DNA of 64,000 bases from the NCBI GenBank assembly GCA_052034625.1, contig JBPOII010000022.1, positions 95,281 to 159,280 on the forward strand, read 5' to 3'. This DNA comes from JAVBLP01 sp052034625 (lineage in GTDB: Bacteria > Elusimicrobiota > Endomicrobiia > Endomicrobiales > Endomicrobiaceae). Of the stretch, positions 34,630 through 42,997 are shown one piece after another (within the stretch, counting starts at the first letter, position 1; each line of letters opens with the position of its first letter). The notes under the pieces are model-generated. The model was not told the DNA's origin. It saw only the letters and a list, made by a program, of their open reading frames with translations, and did not search any database. Both the position numbers and the translations under genes were made by a program.

Positions 34630-35649
34630 TTAAAATTGTTTCAAAAATCTAAGATCGTTTTCATAAAATAAACGTATATCGTCTATTCCATACTTAAGCA
34701 TAGTAATTCTTTCAACACCTATACCAAATGCATAGCCTGTATATTTTTCAGGGTCATAATTAACAGCTTTTAAAACATTCGGATGCACCATTCCGCAGCC
34801 GAGTGTTTCGATCCAGCCGGAATTTTTACATACTCTGCAGCCTTTTCCTTTACAGAAAAAACACTGCATATCCACTTCCGCTGAAGGCTCCGTGAACTGA
34901 AAATGCGAAGGTCTGAATCGTATAGCAAGGTCTGAACCGAAAAGCTTACGTACAAATGCGGTTAAAACACTTTTTAAATCAGCAAATGTTACATTTTCTC
35001 CGACTTCAAGCCCTTCTATCTGATGGAAAGTAGAAGAATGTGAAGCATCGGAAGCTTCATTTCTATAAACTTTGCCGGGAACTATAACTTTTACGGGAGG
35101 TTGTTGTTTTTCCATAACATGTATCTGACCCGGTGAAGTATGAGTCCTTAATAAATTCTTCATACCTTCAAGGTAGAAAGTGTCCTGAGTATCTCTTGCA
35201 GGGTGTTCTTTAGGTATATTCAAAGCTTCGAAATTATACCAGTCAGTTTCAACTTCCGGTCCCTCGGCTATACTAAAACCAAGAGATTTAAAAACAACTG
35301 ATATTTCTTCAATAACTTTTGCAACAGGGTGAAAACTTCCTTTAGCAAAAGGGAAATAGAAGGCTTGAGAAAAATCGAGTTTTTCTTTAGCCATTTTTTC
35401 ATCAAGAAGAGCTTTTTTTAAGCTTTCTTTTTTTTCTTCGATCTTTTCTTCAATTAAGCTTTTTGCCTTATTAGTCTCAGCACCTATCTTCTTTTTTTCT
35501 TCAATAGAATATGTAGCAAGAGATTTTAAGATCTGTGTTATTGCCCCGTTTTTTCCAAGATATTCCACTTTTACTGATTCAAGAGTTTCAATATTTGCAG
35601 AATCGATCTTTTGAAGAGCCTCATTGATAATCTGTTCGATATTATTCAT
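34630..35649 (-). CDS. pheS: Phenylalanyl-tRNA synthetase alpha subunit
   Basis: A 339-residue class II catalytic subunit: an N-terminal coiled coil, then motif 2 (LRTHTSPGQIHVM, KVYRNEASDASHSSTFHQIEGLEV) and motif 3 (GYAFGIGVERITMLKYGIDDIR). A cysteine-rich insert CFFCKGKGCRVC lies near residue 275. The ATG at 35649 is supported by AGGA 7 nt upstream; it overlaps the end of the TPR gene by 8 bp. The gene product loads phenylalanine together with PheT. Confidence 0.97.
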   Translation of the reverse strand: MNNIEQIINEALQKIDSANIETLESVKVEYLGKNGAITQILKSLATYSIEEKKKIGAETNKAKSLIEEKIEEKKESLKKALLDEKMAKEKLDFSQAFYFPFAKGSFHPVAKVIEEISVVFKSLGFSIAEGPEVETDWYNFEALNIPKEHPARDTQDTFYLEGMKNLLRTHTSPGQIHVMEKQQPPVKVIVPGKVYRNEASDASHSSTFHQIEGLEVGENVTFADLKSVLTAFVRKLFGSDLAIRFRPSHFQFTEPSAEVDMQCFFCKGKGCRVCKNSGWIETLGCGMVHPNVLKAVNYDPEKYTGYAFGIGVERITMLKYGIDDIRLFYENDLRFLKQF

Positions 35650-35932
35650 CTTCAAGTCCTATAAGTTTATTTAATCTTTCCCTAGCTATTTTATAATCAT
35701 CTTTAAAGTTTAAAGCTTTGGAATACATTTCTTTGGCTTCTTCTATTTTATTACAAGCTTCATTTATAAGCCCGATATTATAATATGCTTGTGCATTGCC
35801 GGGATTATATTCAAGAACTTTCTTAAACTCAATAACCGCTTCATCATACTTATTATTTAAAAAATAAAATTTGCCAAGTTCCATATGATTTGCTTCATTT
35901 TCTGAGGCAGTTTTAATATTCTTTTCCTTCAT
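35642..35932 (-). CDS. Small TPR-repeat protein
   Basis: A 96-residue protein with two and a half tetratricopeptide repeats (for example MELGKFYFLNNKYDEAVIEFKKVLEYNP and AYYNIGLINEACNKIEEAKEMYSKAL). Such units mediate protein contacts; the partner is unknown. The start at 35932 is preceded at 6 nt by GAGGA, whereas an ATG 6 nt earlier directly abuts that site. It sits between ktrA and pheS and overlaps pheS. Confidence 0.85.
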   Translation of the reverse strand: MKEKNIKTASENEANHMELGKFYFLNNKYDEAVIEFKKVLEYNPGNAQAYYNIGLINEACNKIEEAKEMYSKALNFKDDYKIARERLNKLIGLEDE

Positions 35933-35942
35933 TATCATTCCT

Positions 35943-36635
35943 CTATGACTTTTTTAACTTTTCCAGAGATTTTTCAGGTCCTATCACAACTAAAATATCA
36001 TTTTGATTTATTTCATCGTCAGGTCCCGGAACCATAACGACTTCGTCTTTAATATCCGTTTCCCCATTATCATTTATGACAGGCACTTGCTTGCGTATAG
36101 CTATTATATTTATGCCGTAATTACTTCTTACTCTGCTTTCTTTAATTGTTTTACCCCAAGTTTCTTTCGGAGCCATTATTTCTACAAGATTATAATCTTT
36201 TGAAAGTTCTATCTGCTCAAGGATATTAGGCATTACTATACCGGCAACAAGTCTTTTTGCCATTTCAAATTCAGGGTATACAACAGTATCCGCTCCAAGT
36301 TTTGCGGCCACCTTAGAATGCCAGGCACTTATACACTTTACAATAATATTTTTTACTCCAAGCTCTTTAACGATCAATATTGCAAGAATACTTGTTTCTA
36401 TATTTTCTCCGATAGAAACAACAACGCTGTCGCAGTCTCCTATTCCGGCATCTTCCATTGCTTTTTCATCAGTAGCGTCTGCAACAAGAGCTTGTGTAAC
36501 AACTTGGCTTATTTTGTTGACTATTTCCGGATCTTTATCGATTGCCAAAACCTGTATATTGTTTTTTGCAAGTTCAATAGCAACATTATATCCGAATGTT
36601 CCAAGACCTATAACCGCAAACTGTTTTTTTAACAC
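35943..36635 (-). CDS. ktrA: Potassium uptake regulatory subunit (KtrA/TrkA, RCK domain)
   Basis: A 230-residue cytosolic gating protein with one RCK_N Rossmann domain (VIGLGTFGYNVAIELAK, acidic ribose-binding residue in AIDKD) and one RCK_C domain at the end. The single-module length matches KtrA rather than the double-module TrkA of E. coli. It binds nucleotides (ATP/ADP or NAD) and opens the KtrB channel encoded 9 bp upstream. Confidence 0.93.
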   Translation of the reverse strand: MLKKQFAVIGLGTFGYNVAIELAKNNIQVLAIDKDPEIVNKISQVVTQALVADATDEKAMEDAGIGDCDSVVVSIGENIETSILAILIVKELGVKNIIVKCISAWHSKVAAKLGADTVVYPEFEMAKRLVAGIVMPNILEQIELSKDYNLVEIMAPKETWGKTIKESRVRSNYGINIIAIRKQVPVINDNGETDIKDEVVMVPGPDDEINQNDILVVIGPEKSLEKLKKS

Positions 36636-36644
36636 TATTTCTCC

Positions 36645-37961
36645 TTAGCTTACAAGAATTCTGGCTTCGGGGTATTTTATTTTCTTTTTATTGTTTGGAT
36701 TTGTCAGCATAACTATTAAAATTGTAAGAATTCCTATTCTTCCTGATATCATAGCAATTATTATAAGAATTTTCCCTGCTGAAGAAAGAAACGGAGTAAT
36801 ACCCATAGAAAGTCCGACAGTTCCAAAAGCAGAAACAACTTCAAAAATAACATTTATAGGCTTCATACTTTGCTCTATCAGAACAAGTCCGGCAGAAAGA
36901 ACCGCAAGGACCACGAAAAATATTATAAAGATCGCCAATGCTTTTTTTATAATATCAATAGGTATACTTCTCTTAAAAAGAGTGAAGTCATCATCACCTT
37001 TCAACATACTTCTTAAGAAAACAAAAACAAGAGCTAATGTCGTAACCTTTACGCCTCCGGCTGTGCTGCCGGGTGCCGCTCCTATAGACATAAGGAACAT
37101 TACAAATACTTCTAAAAGCTCATTAATACTTTCTACCGATACTGATGCAAATCCTGCCGTTCTTGCACTTACAGCCTGAAAAAATGCATTATTAATCGAA
37201 TATAAAATAGAATTTGTTTTTAAAACATTTATTTCACCGGAAAATAAAAACATTATAAAAGCAATACCTATTAGAGCTACAGTCATTGCAAGCACAACCT
37301 TAGTATGAATTGTAAGATGTATATGCTTATCTTTATATGTATCGTATAGATCAACTATTACAAAGAACCCTAGTCCGCCTAATATTATTAAAACAGCGAC
37401 TGTATAAAGCAAAACAGGATTTGCCGCATATCCTACCAAACTGTCTGAAAAGAGACTGAATCCCGCATTGCAAAAAGCTGCAATTGAATGAAAGATCCCT
37501 AAATAAAGAGATTTAAAAAAACTGAACTCTCTCATAAAAACGAATGTCAGTATCACAGCACCCACGGCTTCTATTGTTAAAACAAAAAAAATAGCTTTAG
37601 ATAATAATTTTTTTAAATCATTAAAAGAAGATATATCAAAAACTTCCTGCATTATGCGTCTGTCTTTTAATGCCATTTTGCCTATCAGAAGAGCAACGGC
37701 AGTAGCCATAAACATATAGCCCAATCCGCCTATCTGAACGAGCAAAACAATAATGATTTGCCCAAAAAGAGAAAAATATTCTCCTATGGGAACAACTGTT
37801 AATCCCGTAACACATACTGCCGAAGTGGCTATAAAAGCACTGTTTAATATTGAAGTATCATTACCGGGATTATGTGAGATCGGCAAAGACAATAATATAG
37901 TACCCAAGGCTATAAGCGCAAGTAGAAACAATATTAATGTTTTTGCCGGTGAGTAATTCAT
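36645..37961 (-). CDS. ktrB: Potassium/sodium uptake membrane subunit (KtrB/TrkH)
   Basis: A 438-residue membrane protein with four M1-P-M2-like modules. The selectivity-filter glycines are visible in TSAVCVTGLTVV, AFCNAGFSLFS, ARTAGFASVS and FGTVGLSMGITP, and GAAPGSTAGGVKVTT before the third-fourth module is typical of KtrB/TrkH. It forms the K+ channel-like transporter with KtrA. It follows rplT by only 7 bp, an unusual insertion of potassium genes between rplT and pheS. Confidence 0.95.
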   Translation of the reverse strand: MNYSPAKTLILFLLALIALGTILLSLPISHNPGNDTSILNSAFIATSAVCVTGLTVVPIGEYFSLFGQIIIVLLVQIGGLGYMFMATAVALLIGKMALKDRRIMQEVFDISSFNDLKKLLSKAIFFVLTIEAVGAVILTFVFMREFSFFKSLYLGIFHSIAAFCNAGFSLFSDSLVGYAANPVLLYTVAVLIILGGLGFFVIVDLYDTYKDKHIHLTIHTKVVLAMTVALIGIAFIMFLFSGEINVLKTNSILYSINNAFFQAVSARTAGFASVSVESINELLEVFVMFLMSIGAAPGSTAGGVKVTTLALVFVFLRSMLKGDDDFTLFKRSIPIDIIKKALAIFIIFFVVLAVLSAGLVLIEQSMKPINVIFEVVSAFGTVGLSMGITPFLSSAGKILIIIAMISGRIGILTILIVMLTNPNNKKKIKYPEARILVS

Positions 37962-37968
37962 TGTTTAT

Positions 37969-38316
37969 TTAAGCGGATTTTGCTACTTCCACAAGCTGCT
38001 TAAAAGAAGCATTGTCATTTACCGCTATTTCTGCAAGCATTTTTCTGTCAATTGCCACATTGGCCTTTCTGAGACCTGAAATAAATCTGTTGTAAGATAT
38101 GCCTTCTTCTCTTACTGCAGCATTGAGGCGGATTATCCAGAGAGTTCTAAAATTTGCTTTTTTGTCTCTTCTATCCACATAAGCATAGTTGAGAGATCTC
38201 TCAACTTGCTGCATAACCATTCTCCAACGGTTTTTCTTTGTGGCATAAGAGCCTTTTGCAAGTCTTAAATATTTTTTCTTTCTTTGTCTTGTATATACAG
38301 AACTTTTTGTACGCAT
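37969..38316 (-). CDS. rplT: 50S ribosomal protein L20
   Basis: A 115-residue basic protein, an early 23S-binding assembly factor. Signature: LRLAKGSYATKKNRWR, RSLNYAYVDRRDKKANFRTLWIIRLNAAVREEGISY. An AAGGAG site precedes the ATG. It is the third gene of infC-rpmI-rplT. In E. coli and B. subtilis L20 represses this operon; the attenuator-like leader before infC here suggests the same. Confidence 0.97.
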   Translation of the reverse strand: MRTKSSVYTRQRKKKYLRLAKGSYATKKNRWRMVMQQVERSLNYAYVDRRDKKANFRTLWIIRLNAAVREEGISYNRFISGLRKANVAIDRKMLAEIAVNDNASFKQLVEVAKSA

Positions 38317-38346
38317 CGTAAGTCTCCTTGATTTTACTGATTAATT

Positions 38347-38547
38347 TTAAAAGTTATAAGGCAAATATTTCTTCATAGTCTTCATATCGGTTTTATCAAC
38401 GATTGAAGGTTTTCTTGACTTTCTATTTTGATTTCCGGAATCTCCGGTCAAAAGATGTCTCTGTCCCGGTTTTTTATATTTAACTTTTCCGCTTCCGGTA
38501 ACTTTAAAGCGTTTTTTTGCACCGCTGTGCGTTTTCATTTTAGGCAT
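38347..38547 (-). CDS. rpmI: 50S ribosomal protein L35
   Basis: A 66-residue basic protein with the classic N-terminus MPKMKTHSGAKKRFKVTGSG and the GQRHLLTG segment. GAGGAATAAA precedes the ATG. It lies between infC and rplT, the universal order. Confidence 0.96.
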   Translation of the reverse strand: MPKMKTHSGAKKRFKVTGSGKVKYKKPGQRHLLTGDSGNQNRKSRKPSIVDKTDMKTMKKYLPYNF

Positions 38548-38571
38548 TTTATTCCTCCGATTATATATATA

Positions 38572-39108
38572 TTATTTTGTTTTTTTAGGTGCAAGAGTCA
38601 TAAACATTCTTGTTCCCATGGAAGAAGTTTTTCCTTCCTGTTCGGCAATATCTGCAAGAGCTTCTCTTATTCTGTCCATAATTTTTACACCAAGATCTCT
38701 ATGCTGCATTTCTCTTCCGGAGAACATAGCCGTAACCTGGACTTTATTCCCGTCATTTATAAACTCTCTTGCATGCTTTATTTTTACTTCAAGATCATGC
38801 TCACCGATCCTTGGTCTTATCCTTACTTCTTTGACCTGCGATACCTTTTGTTTTTTTCTTGCTTCTTTCTCTTTTTTCTCCAACTCATACTTAAATTTGG
38901 AGAAATTGATTATTTTACACACAGGCGGATTTGCCTGTGGGGAAATTTCCACTAGATCCAAATCTTTTGCCTGAGCCATAGCTAAAGCCTCAGCGATTTT
39001 AACTATGCCTATCTGCTCTCCTCCTGAATCAATAAGTCTGACTTCAGGAACCCTGATAAACTGGTTTATACGAAATCTTTTGTTTTCGACGGCTCCTCCT
39101 CTTGGCAT
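38572..39108 (-). CDS. infC: Translation initiation factor IF-3
   Basis: A 178-residue factor that binds the 30S subunit and checks initiator selection. N-domain: RFRINQFIRVPEVRLIDSGGEQIGI; C-domain: KEVRIRPRIGEHDLEVKIKHA and MMTLAP-type end. I place the start at the ATG 39108, which gives the normal length; an open frame extends upstream into the leader. The ATG lies in the loop of a small hairpin (39102-39116), and an AGGAGGAG sequence occurs just after it inside the gene. A transcription terminator hairpin immediately upstream implies attenuation control. Confidence 0.93.
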   Translation of the reverse strand: MPRGGAVENKRFRINQFIRVPEVRLIDSGGEQIGIVKIAEALAMAQAKDLDLVEISPQANPPVCKIINFSKFKYELEKKEKEARKKQKVSQVKEVRIRPRIGEHDLEVKIKHAREFINDGNKVQVTAMFSGREMQHRDLGVKIMDRIREALADIAEQEGKTSSMGTRMFMTLAPKKTK

Positions 39109-39123
39109 TTTGCCAAATTTAAA

Positions 39124-39155
39124 TAAAAAATCGGGGCGGAAATAATTCCGCCCCG
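39124..39155 (-). terminator. Attenuator/terminator in the infC leader
   Basis: A perfect 10-bp GC-rich stem CGGGGCGGAA/TTCCGCCCCG with a 4-nt loop, followed on the minus strand by ATTTTTTA, 16 bp before the infC ATG and about 90 nt downstream of the promoter. It stands inside the operon leader, not after a gene. Confidence 0.85.
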
Positions 39156-39250
39156 TAATATACAAAATATAAACTTAGAATTTTATATTCTTTAACCTTT
39201 TTCCTCTATGGGTGAAGGTGAGCCGGGACGGCTTCTTTAGTTAGAATGAG
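39156..39250 (-). promoter_or_regulatory. 5' leader of infC-rpmI-rplT (possible L20-type leader)
   Basis: A leader of about 135 nt runs from the predicted start (near 39244) to the infC ATG. It contains a GC-rich hairpin around AGCCGTCCCGGCT (39225-39237) and ends in the terminator at 39124-39155. This is the architecture of the L20-controlled transcription-attenuation leader known from Bacillus subtilis. I infer the mechanism; no L20 binding-site consensus was scored. Confidence 0.55.
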
Positions 39251-39279
39251 ATTTTATAATAACCGCATTGATTTGTCAA
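39251..39279 (-). promoter_or_regulatory. Promoter of infC-rpmI-rplT
   Basis: Minus strand: TTGACA (39274-39279), a 17-bp spacer, TAAAAT (39251-39256), located between thrS and infC. Confidence 0.8.
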
Positions 39280-39315
39280 TAGCTGTATTTACAAACCACT
39301 ACTCTACGCTAATAC

Positions 39316-41055
39316 TTATAAAGTATTTACACCGGGTACACTATTAGTTTTTACCAAATTTATAAACTCTTCGATCTTTAATGCACCAAGATCTTTATTT
39401 CCTCTTGCTCTTACTGCAACTGAAGCAGAATCTTTTTCTTTATCTCCGACAACAGCTATATAAGGAATTTTCTGCATAGCGTTTTCTCTTATTTTATGTC
39501 CTATCTTCTCATTTCTGTCATCGTAAACTGCTCTTATACCCTCTTTTTTCAAAGTATCAAGAAGTTCTTTGCAGTATTCGTGCTGATTTTCATTGATATT
39601 AGCTATTACAACCTGAACCGGAGAGATCCACAAAGGAAGTGCACCTGCATAATGCTCAAGAAGAACACCTATAAATCTTTCCAAAGAGCCCATAAGTGCT
39701 CTGTGTATCATATACGGTCTTACTTTTTTTCCGCTTGAATCGACATATGAAATATCAAATCTTTCAGGAAGATTAAAATCAAATTGTATTGTAGAACACT
39801 GCCATGATCTGCCTATGGCATCTTTGATCTTTATATCAATTTTCGGTCCGTAAAAAGCTCCGCCGCCTTCGTCGACTTCATAAGCATATCCGGTTTTTTT
39901 CAAAGCTGTTTCAAGCGAAGCCGTAGCTTTATCCCAATCTTCCACAGTACCTACATATTTATTTTCAGGTCTTGTGGCAAGATAGATCTCATATTCTTCA
40001 AAACCGAACATTTTAAGCATATTTATAGCCATTTGAAATGCTGTGATCACTTCTTCTTCTAAAAGTTCAGGTTGAACGATTATATGACCGTCGTCTTGAG
40101 TAAAACCTCTTACGCGCATCAATCCGTGAAGAACGCCTGATTTTTCAAATCTGTAAACCGTACCGAGTTCCGCATATTTTATCGGAAGCTCGCGGTAAGA
40201 ATGAAGTTTTGTCTTATATACCATCAAATGCATCGGACAGTTCATAGGTTTAACACGATAGGGTTTCCCTTCAATTTCCATAGGTGCATACATATTTTCA
40301 GAATAAGTCTGTAAATGTCCGCTTATACTAAAAAGCTCTTCACTGGCAATATGCGGCGACATCAAAAGTTCATAATCATTTTCCAAATGAAATTTCTTCC
40401 AGTTGGATTCGATGATCTCTCTCAAAAGAGCACCTTTAGGATGCCATAGAATAAGTCCGCCGCCGACGGCATCATTAATACTGAAAAGGTCAAGATCTTT
40501 TCCGAGTTTTCTATGATCTCTTTTTTTTGCTTCTTCAATTTTATTTAAATACTCTTCAAGGTCTTTTTTAGTAAAGAAAGCCGTTCCGTAGATTCTCTGG
40601 AGCTGTTCTTTTGAAGAATCCCCTCTCCAATATGCACCTGCAACTGATAAAAGTTTGAAATTCTCAACTTCTCCTGTAGATTTTATATGAGGTCCTCTGC
40701 AAAGATCAGTAAAATTCCCGGATTTATATATACTGACTTTATCGTCTTCAATTTCTGAAGCTATCTCAGCTTTAAATTTTTCACCTTTAGTATTAAATTC
40801 TTTTACTGCCTCGTCTTTTGGCATATAAGAACATTCAAAAGGATGGTTTGCTTTTATTATCTCTTTCATCTTTTCTTCTATTTTTGACAGGTCTTCAGGC
40901 GTAAATGCTTCGGCTCTGTCAAAATCATAATAAAAGCCGTCTTCTATTGAAGGTCCTATGGCAACTTTCGTGCCAGGGAAAAGCTCTACAACAGCTGCTG
41001 CCATTATATGTGCTGTGGAATGTCTTAATGTATCAAGTGATTTTTCTTCTTTCAT
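39316..41055 (-). CDS. thrS: Threonyl-tRNA synthetase lacking the TGS domain
   Basis: A 579-residue class II synthetase. The N2 editing domain is present (HSTAH near residue 13; DLCRGPH near 118), then the catalytic core (motif 2 RFEKSGVLHGLMRVRGFTQDDGH; zinc ligands in MNCPMH and later His; motif 3 YMIHRALMGSLERFIG) and the anticodon-binding domain. The usual N-terminal TGS domain (about 60 residues) is missing: the protein starts directly before the editing domain, and there is no room or open frame for it upstream. AGGA lies 7 nt before the ATG. Confidence 0.96.
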   Translation of the reverse strand: MKEEKSLDTLRHSTAHIMAAAVVELFPGTKVAIGPSIEDGFYYDFDRAEAFTPEDLSKIEEKMKEIIKANHPFECSYMPKDEAVKEFNTKGEKFKAEIASEIEDDKVSIYKSGNFTDLCRGPHIKSTGEVENFKLLSVAGAYWRGDSSKEQLQRIYGTAFFTKKDLEEYLNKIEEAKKRDHRKLGKDLDLFSINDAVGGGLILWHPKGALLREIIESNWKKFHLENDYELLMSPHIASEELFSISGHLQTYSENMYAPMEIEGKPYRVKPMNCPMHLMVYKTKLHSYRELPIKYAELGTVYRFEKSGVLHGLMRVRGFTQDDGHIIVQPELLEEEVITAFQMAINMLKMFGFEEYEIYLATRPENKYVGTVEDWDKATASLETALKKTGYAYEVDEGGGAFYGPKIDIKIKDAIGRSWQCSTIQFDFNLPERFDISYVDSSGKKVRPYMIHRALMGSLERFIGVLLEHYAGALPLWISPVQVVIANINENQHEYCKELLDTLKKEGIRAVYDDRNEKIGHKIRENAMQKIPYIAVVGDKEKDSASVAVRARGNKDLGALKIEEFINLVKTNSVPGVNTL

Positions 41056-41102
41056 TTTGTTGTCCTATATTTTTATATTTTTTTGTTTTGTTTTTAGCAG
41101 GA

Positions 41103-41133
41103 AAAGAAAAAACTGCAAGTTCGAAAAACCTGC
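41103..41133 (-). terminator. Terminator between the PorV-like gene and thrS
   Basis: Minus-strand stem GCAGGTT/AACTTGC (one G-T pair, 5-nt loop) followed by AGTTTTTTCTTTTC, about 75 bp after the upstream gene and 48 bp before thrS. Confidence 0.7.
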
Positions 41134-41206
41134 AAAAGTGTATTTTGAAATGATATTAATGCAGTAATTAAACTTTTCATAATTGTTTATTATATATTAA
41201 ATGATT

Positions 41207-42997
41207 TTATTGTGCAAGACGGCTGCTTTCGCGTATTTTGGACAAAGCAACTTTAGCTTTCTGATGATTGGGGTTAAGCCTCAAGGTAAGTTCCCAGGTA
41301 CGCTCTGCTTCAAAATATTTCCCTTGAGCATACAGAACAAGCCCTTCATTATATTTTTTATCCGCTCCTTCAGTATCTATTTCAGCTTTTTCTTCTTTTT
41401 CAGATTCTATATTTTCATTTTTATTCTCACTACTTTTTAATTTTATTGACTCTGAAAGTTTTAAAACAGCTTTTGAAATATATTCTTTGGCTGTACTATA
41501 GTAATTTACAGTTTTTGAAAAGTTGTGTTTTCTTACAAATTTCTGCAGTTCTTCCATTTTCTTGATACATTTTACCCACTGTGCGGAATTAAAATATTTA
41601 ATGCCTTGTTGAAGAATAGCTGATGCTTTAGCATCCGTTTCGGCTTCATACTGTTTTAACTTTTCAAGTTTCATTGCATTATTTATTTTCTCAAAATATT
41701 CGGTAATTTCATTATTCTCTCCGCTAAACTGCGTATATTTGTTCCATTCATTTAAAGATGTTTGAAAATCCGCAGCATAATACGCACAATATCCTCTTGC
41801 ATAAGTAAGCTTTGAAAAGTCAAGTTCTTCCTTGCTTTCAGCGATTTTGCGCATATTATCAGATATCTTTTTATAAAAATGTAATGGCGATTCATAGTTA
41901 GGATAAGAAACAACTATTTCCGAAAGCATATCTGTAGCTCTGAGATACTGACCTTGATTATAAAGTTTTTTTGCATTATTAAATCTTCTTTCGGCTTCTT
42001 TCAATGCAGTTTTTTCTTTATTAAGGGCAGCCTTAGCTTCTATCACAAGTTCATCTTTCTTTTTGGAACCCCACTTGTATGTAAGTCCGAATCTATTGAT
42101 AAGATCAACCTCACCAAAATCAGCTGCATAATCTATTACGAAAGAAAAAAACTCTACCCCAAAACCAAAAGTTAAATGTTCAGGATAATACCCAACCCTG
42201 GCCACATATTTACCGGCAAGCCTATAGGCGGCTCCACTGTAAAAATCCAAAAACTCATCTTCATATTTCAGGTCAGCATAAATACTGAGCGTATCTTGAG
42301 TTTTAAATCTATAATAAACAGGAACAATAAATGATGAGCTTATTCTATATATACCAGGAATATCATCGGTTTTACTGTCAATTTTCATCTCTCCCGATAA
42401 AAAGTTTTGTGCGGATAAACCGATAAAAATCTTCGTTTTTGAATCAAAAATCTGTGGACCGTTAAAAAGTTTTGACACACCTGCATCTGCGGCAAATGTT
42501 CCACCGCTTTTTATATAAAAATCCATAAATACATATTTAATATTTACTCCATAAGCAAAACCAAAAAGTTTTGAAAAGCCGGAAAGTGATACTACATAAT
42601 CCCAAATATTCGTAGAAATATTTTGAGGTGTTGAATATATAGTATCTCTAAGCATAATATCACCGCTTGAAAGGTTTGAAGCAGAAAGTCCGACGGAATA
42701 CACTTCACTGAAATTATAAGCTATAGATGCCGAATTGTAAGAAGAACCTTCATAAAGATTAAAACGGGATAGACTTACGCCATTTTCTTTAAAAAAATAC
42801 ATAAGCGATGAATTATATTGTACAACTGCAGGATCATTAAGTGCTGCAAAAACGGTTTCACCGGCGCCAAATGCCGTAATACTTGGTCCGTGTGAGAGAA
42901 AATGTTTTCTTCTGCCGGACTCAGCATAAGAAAACTGAGCTATAAAAATTAATGAGAAAAACAATATGATCTTTATTTTATAATAAGTATTCTGCAT
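41207..42997 (-). CDS. Outer-membrane PorV/UPF0164-like beta-barrel protein with C-terminal TPRs
   Basis: A 596-residue exported protein. After a signal peptide (to about YAES, residue 27) comes a FadL/PorV-like barrel region (residues about 40-305) with the characteristic start FLSHGPSITAFGAGETVFAALNDPAVVQYN and alternating hydrophobic strands. A charged helical region (about 320-440), a helical segment (450-540) and a final TPR pair (KYNEGLVLYAQGKYFEAERTWELTLRLNP) follow. The barrel-plus-TPR fusion suggests an outer-membrane scaffold or export component. Its start overlaps the upstream FlgD-tail gene by 25 bp, so the pair may act together. Confidence 0.8.
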   Translation of the reverse strand: MQNTYYKIKIILFFSLIFIAQFSYAESGRRKHFLSHGPSITAFGAGETVFAALNDPAVVQYNSSLMYFFKENGVSLSRFNLYEGSSYNSASIAYNFSEVYSVGLSASNLSSGDIMLRDTIYSTPQNISTNIWDYVVSLSGFSKLFGFAYGVNIKYVFMDFYIKSGGTFAADAGVSKLFNGPQIFDSKTKIFIGLSAQNFLSGEMKIDSKTDDIPGIYRISSSFIVPVYYRFKTQDTLSIYADLKYEDEFLDFYSGAAYRLAGKYVARVGYYPEHLTFGFGVEFFSFVIDYAADFGEVDLINRFGLTYKWGSKKKDELVIEAKAALNKEKTALKEAERRFNNAKKLYNQGQYLRATDMLSEIVVSYPNYESPLHFYKKISDNMRKIAESKEELDFSKLTYARGYCAYYAADFQTSLNEWNKYTQFSGENNEITEYFEKINNAMKLEKLKQYEAETDAKASAILQQGIKYFNSAQWVKCIKKMEELQKFVRKHNFSKTVNYYSTAKEYISKAVLKLSESIKLKSSENKNENIESEKEEKAEIDTEGADKKYNEGLVLYAQGKYFEAERTWELTLRLNPNHQKAKVALSKIRESSRLAQ

